Positions 59,121 through 64,000 of a stretch of 64,000 bases of DNA are shown piece by piece; the stretch's first letter is position 1, and each line of letters opens with the position of its first letter. Below the pieces are notes generated by a model. The model saw only the letters and a program-made list of their open reading frames with translations, had not been told where the DNA came from and ran no database searches. A program made the position numbers and the translations under genes. The stretch is taken from assembly GCA_041300525.1 (NCBI GenBank), contig JBGLNJ010000001.1, positions 3,472,001 to 3,536,000 on the forward strand. The letters run 5' to 3'. This DNA is from JBGLNJ01 sp041300525 (GTDB taxonomy: Bacteria; Chloroflexota; Anaerolineae; Fen-1058).

Positions 59121-61706
59121 ATGTCCAAAGTTGGACGAAATGATCCGTGCCCATGCGGAAGCGGGAAAAAGTATAAACACTGTTGCTTGAATAAGCAGCA
59201 GAGAGTAGCTCCTGCAATGCCTGGTAGTCCTCGCCAGCATGAACTTGACAGGGAAACAATAGGATACATCAGAAGCAAACTTCCTTTTCGTTGGCCCTGT
59301 GAAGAAGCACAACACGACTACGGGATAGACCTTCGTATAGAAATCCACGAGAATTATCGCGCCACTGGGCTAAAGTTCAACGTTCAAGCCAAAGGGCATG
59401 AGCACTTTCAAATTGTGTTTTCAGACCAGATAGCGCAATCGCTCAAAGTCTCCACACTCAACTATTTTGACAGTTTGCTTGAGCCAGTCCTGTTGGTAGT
59501 CTACAGTGCGCAAGACAAACAGGCTCATTACTTGTGGACGAGACCTTACATCCACGAAGTGCTAGATGCTGAAAAACCCGATTGGCGTACGCAGGATGTA
59601 GAATCTGAAATCACTTTGCATGTGCCTCTGAAAAACGTTTTTGACGAAATGGCGTACCAAGACATCTGGAAGTACGTCGAGGCTGAAACATCTAAGATGC
59701 TCTTGCGTAGCACTTTTCCTCCTTCCAGCCAACAGCAAGTCACGGTTGACCAGTTGGTAATGTCCCCACGCATATTCCAGCCGAAGATAATGGACTACTT
59801 GCATCGTCCTCGCCTGACTGAGAAACTGTCAAACACAGTGCCAGAGAGGACTGTATTTATTCATACAGATGCAGGCTACGGAAAGACATGGCTCATTCAA
59901 GATTTCGTCACAACGATCAACCCGTTATCCTGTGTCTGGTATACGTTTACCAAAGATGCTGTCAGCACGCTACAGTTCATTGAGGAGCTGGCCTCTGAGA
60001 TATTAAGACAAACAAACAGTGTCGGAGCTAGGACTCTCGCCTATTTGCGTGGTCGAGGCAGAGAAGCCAGACCAGACGAAGCATTCGCTACACTGATTGA
60101 CGAGGTACAGCCTTCAGATTGCCAATTGCTACTTATCATTGAGGACATGCACCACATCTTCGATGATGGTATCGCCTCAGTTATAGAATCATTAGTGATG
60201 TCGCGTCCTCCAAAACTGCAAGTCATTCTGACCTCTCGGTTTCCATTACCTTTCGGCCAAGCTAAACTGATCGCACAAGGCCTATTGACCATTGTAGAAC
60301 GCTCCGAGATTGCATTCAGTATGGACGAAACTCGAGAATACTTGGGCAGAAATCTTGGGCTGGCTTTGTCTCATGAACAAATACTGCAGTTACACGAACG
60401 AACAGGCGGATGGATAGCAGCAATCGGACTTGCGGGTGGCGCTTTACAGCAAGCAACTTCAAATAACGCCGCCCTGTTTTTTGAGCGTCTTACAGGGTTC
60501 AATGGCAACACGTATGATTTCTTTGCAGAAGAGGTGTACGCGGGTCTAGCCACAGAAAACCAGTGGTTGCTTAAACGACTGGGACTTGTTCGTACTATAC
60601 AGTCAGGGATAGTTGACCTTTTCACCCGAAGAGCTGATGGCGGTCAAATTCTAAGAGAACTGTCTAGACGCAACACGTTTCTGATCGAGGACAATAGTCG
60701 GATCGGAAGCTATCACCTTCACTCTTTGTTTGCCGAGTTTCTTGAAACAAGGTTCCAGGATGAAGAAGGCACTGAGGCGGTAAGGCATATACACAGTCGT
60801 TTGGCTTATCACTATTCAGAACAGCATGATTGGTATCTGGCGACTCAACATGCTATTGACGCAGAAGAGTACGCATTGGCTGTTCAGGGACTGGAAATAA
60901 TTGCACCTGTCGGCGTGAACATGGGCTATGCCAAAGCAGTGTTGGCAATGATTCAGCAAGTTCCAGTGGAGCGATCTGATCAGTCAGCGTATCTTCAGGA
61001 AGTTAGAGGACAAGCTGCTTTCCAGGTAGGCGAGTTGGACGTAGCATTAGAGGCATTTGGGAAAGCCCAGAAGTTGTATCAAGCGAAACAAGATCTGAAC
61101 GCCATAAACAGACTCCAGTACTTCAGTGCCGAAGTCGGTTTGACCAGAGGTAATATATCACCTGAGGATTTTGTGAGAACTGTCCACGAAGTGGCACTAA
61201 ACAGCTACAAGCAGAATGACTCTTTCTTTGGATCTCAAGTAGAACTACGGTTGATTGAGATCGGACAGACTTTAACCACACGGCCTGGCGGTTTCCATTT
61301 TCTCGATGAGTTGATCGAACGCAGTGAAGCACTCGTTGCTCGACTCGGTGAGTTTGGCGATGAATATGCATTGCTCAAAGCTAGGGCCTTTGCGGATCAA
61401 GCGCATTTGTTGGTTGAAGTAGTCGGCTTTGCATTCTTGCATGGAACGTCTAGGGTGGGTATACGCTTGCAGATGGGACACCCGATTCCTAAAGAAGAAC
61501 GGATTGCCACCGCCAAAGCTTTAATTGAGAGTTGGCAACATATATCGGAGCTCTACACCCAGGCCGAGAATACTGCCAAAGAAAGAAGCGAGATCGAATG
61601 GGCCCAGATCCGTTCACAGCGCGTGAATGATCATGCTGCTCATTTAAGTATGCTTCAACTTGCAGGCAGTCAATTAGGAGCAACTCAAGGACCTCCTCGA
61701 AGGTAG
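59121..61706 (+). CDS. SEC-C/DUF4365-like/STAND NTPase/TPR protein, candidate antiphage sensor
   Basis: 861 residues from ATG (GGAAGGGACGAAGG upstream). 3-24: SEC-C zinc motif GRNDPCPCGSGKKYKHCC. 35-165: DUF4365-like nuclease-fold region, DYGIDLRIEIHENYR (D), LKFNVQAKGHEHFQIVF (QxK), as in PD-(D/E)xK effectors. 245-520: STAND NTPase: P-loop HTDAGYGKTWLIQDF, Walker B CQLLLIIEDMHHIFDDG, sensor LQVILTSRFPLP, MalT-type LHERTGGWIAAIGLAG and winged helix HLHSLFAEFLETRF. 560-861: TPR-like helices. No HTH, so not a MalT regulator. Codon use is much more AT-rich than the neighbours, a sign of transfer. Architecture parallels Avs-type sensors: effector, NTPase, repeat sensor. Confidence 0.78.
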   Translation: MSKVGRNDPCPCGSGKKYKHCCLNKQQRVAPAMPGSPRQHELDRETIGYIRSKLPFRWPCEEAQHDYGIDLRIEIHENYRATGLKFNVQAKGHEHFQIVFSDQIAQSLKVSTLNYFDSLLEPVLLVVYSAQDKQAHYLWTRPYIHEVLDAEKPDWRTQDVESEITLHVPLKNVFDEMAYQDIWKYVEAETSKMLLRSTFPPSSQQQVTVDQLVMSPRIFQPKIMDYLHRPRLTEKLSNTVPERTVFIHTDAGYGKTWLIQDFVTTINPLSCVWYTFTKDAVSTLQFIEELASEILRQTNSVGARTLAYLRGRGREARPDEAFATLIDEVQPSDCQLLLIIEDMHHIFDDGIASVIESLVMSRPPKLQVILTSRFPLPFGQAKLIAQGLLTIVERSEIAFSMDETREYLGRNLGLALSHEQILQLHERTGGWIAAIGLAGGALQQATSNNAALFFERLTGFNGNTYDFFAEEVYAGLATENQWLLKRLGLVRTIQSGIVDLFTRRADGGQILRELSRRNTFLIEDNSRIGSYHLHSLFAEFLETRFQDEEGTEAVRHIHSRLAYHYSEQHDWYLATQHAIDAEEYALAVQGLEIIAPVGVNMGYAKAVLAMIQQVPVERSDQSAYLQEVRGQAAFQVGELDVALEAFGKAQKLYQAKQDLNAINRLQYFSAEVGLTRGNISPEDFVRTVHEVALNSYKQNDSFFGSQVELRLIEIGQTLTTRPGGFHFLDELIERSEALVARLGEFGDEYALLKARAFADQAHLLVEVVGFAFLHGTSRVGIRLQMGHPIPKEERIATAKALIESWQHISELYTQAENTAKERSEIEWAQIRSQRVNDHAAHLSMLQLAGSQLGATQGPPRR

Positions 61707-61741
61707 CCAAGGTCGGCGCGTATGTGTGGGGCGGATCAGGC

Positions 61742-61799
61742 TTGACATTTCCGAAAAAAGTTGTATAATACAACCATTGTATATCAAAACTATATGGTT
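61742..61799 (+). promoter_or_regulatory. Promoter with MarR-type palindromic operators
   Basis: -35 TTGACA (61742-61747), 16-bp spacer, -10 TATAAT (61764-61769). The perfect palindrome GTTGTATAATACAAC (61760-61774) covers the -10. A second inverted repeat AACCAT...ATGGTT (61772-61799) follows. Probable site of autorepression by the MarR protein encoded next. Confidence 0.82.
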
Positions 61800-61810
61800 G
61801 TGAGAACGAC

Positions 61811-62260
61811 ATGGCACTTTCGAGCAAGGAATGTATACAGGTCAACCAGGCGCTCTTTACTCTGGCGCATGCCTACGAGTCGCGCCGGGCCGAAAGTGAA
61901 CGCCAACATCCCACCGGGCTGAATCTTTCTGACAGAGCGGTGTTGATGGTGGTGGGCCAGTCTGAGCCGGTTAACTCGCGCCAGCTTGCAACCATCATGG
62001 ACATCAACCCAGGCACTATCTCCGTGTATGTGCAGCGGTTGGTCAAGAGGAAGCTGGTTCAAAGAGAGCAGGATCAGGACGACCGACGCAACTGGTGGCT
62101 CCGCCTCACCAAGGCCGGCCAGGCAGCCTACCAGGAGACGATTGACGGAACGATTTTGTACACCCGCGACTTGCTGTTCGTTCTTGACGAGCAAGAGCAG
62201 CAAACGCTGCGCCAGCTGCTCCTCAAGGTTTCTCACAGCCAGGGGTTCGACTGGCAATAG
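61811..62260 (+). CDS. MarR-family transcriptional regulator
   Basis: 149 residues. Winged helix: SDRAVLMVVGQSEPVNSRQL, ATIMDINPGTISVYVQRLVK, RKLVQREQDQDDRRNWWLRL, with the wing DxDDRR typical of MarR. C-terminal dimerisation helices (FVLDEQEQQTLRQLLLKVSH). Strong palindromic promoter upstream. The radical SAM gene 62 nt downstream on the same strand is a likely target or operon partner. Confidence 0.9.
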   Translation: MALSSKECIQVNQALFTLAHAYESRRAESERQHPTGLNLSDRAVLMVVGQSEPVNSRQLATIMDINPGTISVYVQRLVKRKLVQREQDQDDRRNWWLRLTKAGQAAYQETIDGTILYTRDLLFVLDEQEQQTLRQLLLKVSHSQGFDWQ

Positions 62261-62322
62261 AGAAATGGCGGCTCTCTTTTTTTGCCTAATGATTGGGTAT
62301 CCCAACTATTTTTAGGGAGAGT

Positions 62323-63648
62323 ATGATGAGACGCAAATTGGTTCTGATCAATCCGGTCAACCCGGCGCGCGTCGGGCTGACGGTCAACAAAAGCTCCCGC
62401 TTCCCGCCACTGGGCCTGGGCATTGTCGCCGCGTTGACGCCCACACATTGGGACGTGGATCTAGTGGACGAGAATTGGCAGCCCTTTACTCATCGAGACG
62501 CCGACCTCGTTGGCATCACGGCCTTTACGGCCTCGGCCCAACGGGCCTACGAGATCGCCGCCGCCTACCAAGAACGGAGTGTGCCTGTTGTGATGGGTGG
62601 CATTCATGCCTCGATGCGGCCTGACGAGGCGCTCCACTTCGCAGACGCTGTGGTCGTCGGTGAAGCCGAGTCAGCCTGGCCGAAGGTTGTGGCGGATTTC
62701 GAGGCGGGACAACTTGAGCGCCTCTACCAGGGCGAGTGGCCGGACTTGGGAGCCCTGCCCCATCCCCGCCGCGACCTCTTCCACCCCGGCTATGTGTTCG
62801 CTTCCGTCCAGACTTCTCGTGGTTGCCCGATGGATTGCGAGTTTTGCTCGGTCACGGCTTTCAATGGTCGGCGTTACCGCCGTCGCCCGCCAGAGCAGGT
62901 GCTCGACGAGTTAGAGACCATTCCCCAAAAGAACTTGTTTTTCGTGGACGACAACATCATCGGGTATGGCAAGACGTCGCGGGAACAATCGCTGGCGTTG
63001 TTTCGCGGGATGGTGGAACGCAAGTTGCGCAAAAGGTGGTTCTGCCAGGCCTCGCTCAACTTTGCCGACGACGAAGAGGTACTCGATTGGGCAAGCCGGG
63101 CGGGATGCAAAATGGTCTTCATAGGATTGGAGTCAGAGGAAGTAGATGGGCTGGCCGAGGTGAACAAGCGGCTCAACCTCCAGCGCGGAGTGGCAAGTTA
63201 CGAGAACGCTTTCCGCCGTATTCACCGGGCGGGCATTGCTGTCCTGGGGGCCTTTATCTTTGGGATGGACGGTGACACGCCGGAAAAGTTGCGCCGCCGC
63301 ATTGACTATGTGATTTGCAGCGGCGTAGACGTGATGCAGACGACCTATCTGACCCCACTGCCCGGCACGCGGCTTTTCAAGCAACTCGAGAGTGAGAATC
63401 GTTTGCTCTACACGGACTGGCCCCGAGATTGGGAGCAGTATGATATGACTAAAGTCGTTCACCGGCCCCGGAGGACGACGCCCGAGGAGCTCTCGCAAAT
63501 CATGGGGGAAAGCAATCGGCGGATGTACGGTTGGCCCATGTTGGCGCGCAAGGCGCTGCGCACCCTTTACGAGACTCGGAATCCGATGGCGGCAATGTTC
63601 GCCTGGGGATCGAACATCAATTACCGCAACGTGGCCCTGGGCAAATAA
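62323..63648 (+). CDS. B12-binding radical SAM protein
   Basis: 441 residues from the first of two ATGs, AGGGAG upstream. N-terminal cobalamin-type domain (KLVLINPVNPARVG, FPPLGLGIVAALTP, DLVGITAFTASAQRAYEIAA, VVMGGIHASMRPDEAL). Radical SAM domain at about 165: TSRGCPMDCEFCSVTAFNGR (CxxxCxxC), FFVDDNIIGYGKTSREQSL, FIGLESEEVDGLAEVNKRLN, GAFIFGMDGDTPEKL. C-terminal region TPLPGTRLFKQLESENRLLY is typical of this class. May methylate or rearrange lipids or cofactors; the substrate is unknown. Confidence 0.88.
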   Translation: MMRRKLVLINPVNPARVGLTVNKSSRFPPLGLGIVAALTPTHWDVDLVDENWQPFTHRDADLVGITAFTASAQRAYEIAAAYQERSVPVVMGGIHASMRPDEALHFADAVVVGEAESAWPKVVADFEAGQLERLYQGEWPDLGALPHPRRDLFHPGYVFASVQTSRGCPMDCEFCSVTAFNGRRYRRRPPEQVLDELETIPQKNLFFVDDNIIGYGKTSREQSLALFRGMVERKLRKRWFCQASLNFADDEEVLDWASRAGCKMVFIGLESEEVDGLAEVNKRLNLQRGVASYENAFRRIHRAGIAVLGAFIFGMDGDTPEKLRRRIDYVICSGVDVMQTTYLTPLPGTRLFKQLESENRLLYTDWPRDWEQYDMTKVVHRPRRTTPEELSQIMGESNRRMYGWPMLARKALRTLYETRNPMAAMFAWGSNINYRNVALGK

Positions 63649-63686
63649 TCGTCATTAGCCAGGTCGGCAAGCTCGCCGCGGCGACG

Positions 63687-64000
63687 CTAGAGTGATTCAT
63701 CCTCTATCTGCCGTATCGGCGCATAACGGTAGCCTCCAAGGCTGACCGCGACTTTGATAACCCCCATGACGAGAAACATCAGGCCGATGCCTCGTCCTGG
63801 ACCAACGCCGACGACAGGCCCCATGCTTCCGGCCAATAGACCTCCAGGTGCAAGCAGCGGCTCGAATAGCCTATCGGCCAGCGGCCCGGCGGCCAGATAG
63901 GCCAGCGGTTTGGTGGATGTGGCGATCATTTGCTGCGCGGCCAAGACCTTTCCTTGTACCTCTGGCGGGACCTTGCTTTGCCAGATAGCCTGGTTCGATC
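63687..64000 (-). CDS. MFS transporter, C-terminal end only
   Basis: The frame is open to the right edge. Reads NQAIWQSKVPPEVQGKVLAA, QQMIATSTKPLAYLAAGPLA, DRLFEPLLAPGGLL, GIGLMFLVMGVIKVAVSLGG, the last helices of an EntS/MFS_3-like exporter, followed by a short cytoplasmic tail. It converges on the radical SAM gene; 38 nt separate them. Confidence 0.82.
   Translation of the reverse strand, partial: SNQAIWQSKVPPEVQGKVLAAQQMIATSTKPLAYLAAGPLADRLFEPLLAPGGLLAGSMGPVVGVGPGRGIGLMFLVMGVIKVAVSLGGYRYAPIRQIEDESL

Overview
The window looks like a piece of a Chloroflexota (probably Anaerolineae-like) genome, most likely from a metagenome. Evidence: a serine hydroxymethyltransferase-aminomethyltransferase fusion, a moxR/DUF58/DUF4129 operon, a YfhO membrane protein, GT-C type sugar transferases, secreted proteins ending in hydrophobic [YF][LM]P[LI] tails, and several families of short degenerate repeats that spill from spacers into coding regions. 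One block (about 4064-9690) is clearly not bacterial chromosome: it is the head-gene region of a tailed phage with P22/SU10-like genes.

Layout. 1-1160: end of an S74 intramolecular-chaperone protein and a lipoprotein with a clean terminator. 1157-4080: 5'-truncated glyA-gcvT fusion. 4064-9690: phage virion protein C-terminus, portal (frameshifted), scaffold, major capsid protein, decoration-type protein and small proteins. 9685-13292: 5'-truncated moxR, DUF58, DUF4129. 13293-18874: low-molecular-weight phosphatase and glycosyltransferase (both frameshifted), ClpC, a HEPN pair and a UPF0175 antitoxin. 18890-24316: repeat-rich spacer, dolichol-phosphate mannosyltransferase-like enzyme, polytopic membrane proteins, YfhO merged with an AAC(3) fragment. 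24313-28121: acyltransferase, methyltransferase, degenerate GGDEF, membrane protein. 28218-33440: a lanthipeptide locus with an NHLP precursor carrying two leader modules, a CCG-type LanM, a GNAT protein and a C39 exporter that has lost its ATPase. 33430-38200: two truncated acyl-CoA dehydrogenases, a toxin-antitoxin pair and etfBA. 38204-43025: an XRE-cupin regulator with an apparent regulon (sialidase-like gene, ubiD, URO-D family gene, corrinoid protein start). 43053-46353: effector-associated-domain protein, TPR protein and lipoprotein, then a cupin fragment. 46397-47504: tandem secreted paralogues. 47579-52260: ilvD-ilvB-ilvN-ilvC' with a full attenuator (promoter, branched-chain-rich leader peptide, terminator). 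52207-55237: cysC remnant and ATP sulfurylase fused to an alkaline-phosphatase-superfamily domain. 55310-64000: two radical SAM enzymes, a SpoIIE phosphatase, a SEC-C/DUF4365-like/STAND/TPR protein that resembles an antiphage sensor, a MarR regulator and the end of an MFS transporter.

The strongest candidates for something new are: the NHLP/LanM-CCG/GNAT locus; the two phased operators that appear to make three sigma70-type promoters around the XRE-cupin regulator; the ilv leader-peptide attenuator; the SEC-C/DUF4365-like/STAND protein; and the shared glycine-rich motif in the effector-associated-domain and TPR proteins.

Caution: at least six places join two half-genes or lose half a gene (near 4070, 9687, 33435, 38195, 42888, 47610; possibly also 28690, 46165, 52300). 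Together with three or four frameshifts and two in-frame stops, this suggests that the sequence is partly stitched or error-bearing, or that the genome has suffered many deletions. Read mapping would decide. All family assignments come from reading motifs by eye; no database search was run.
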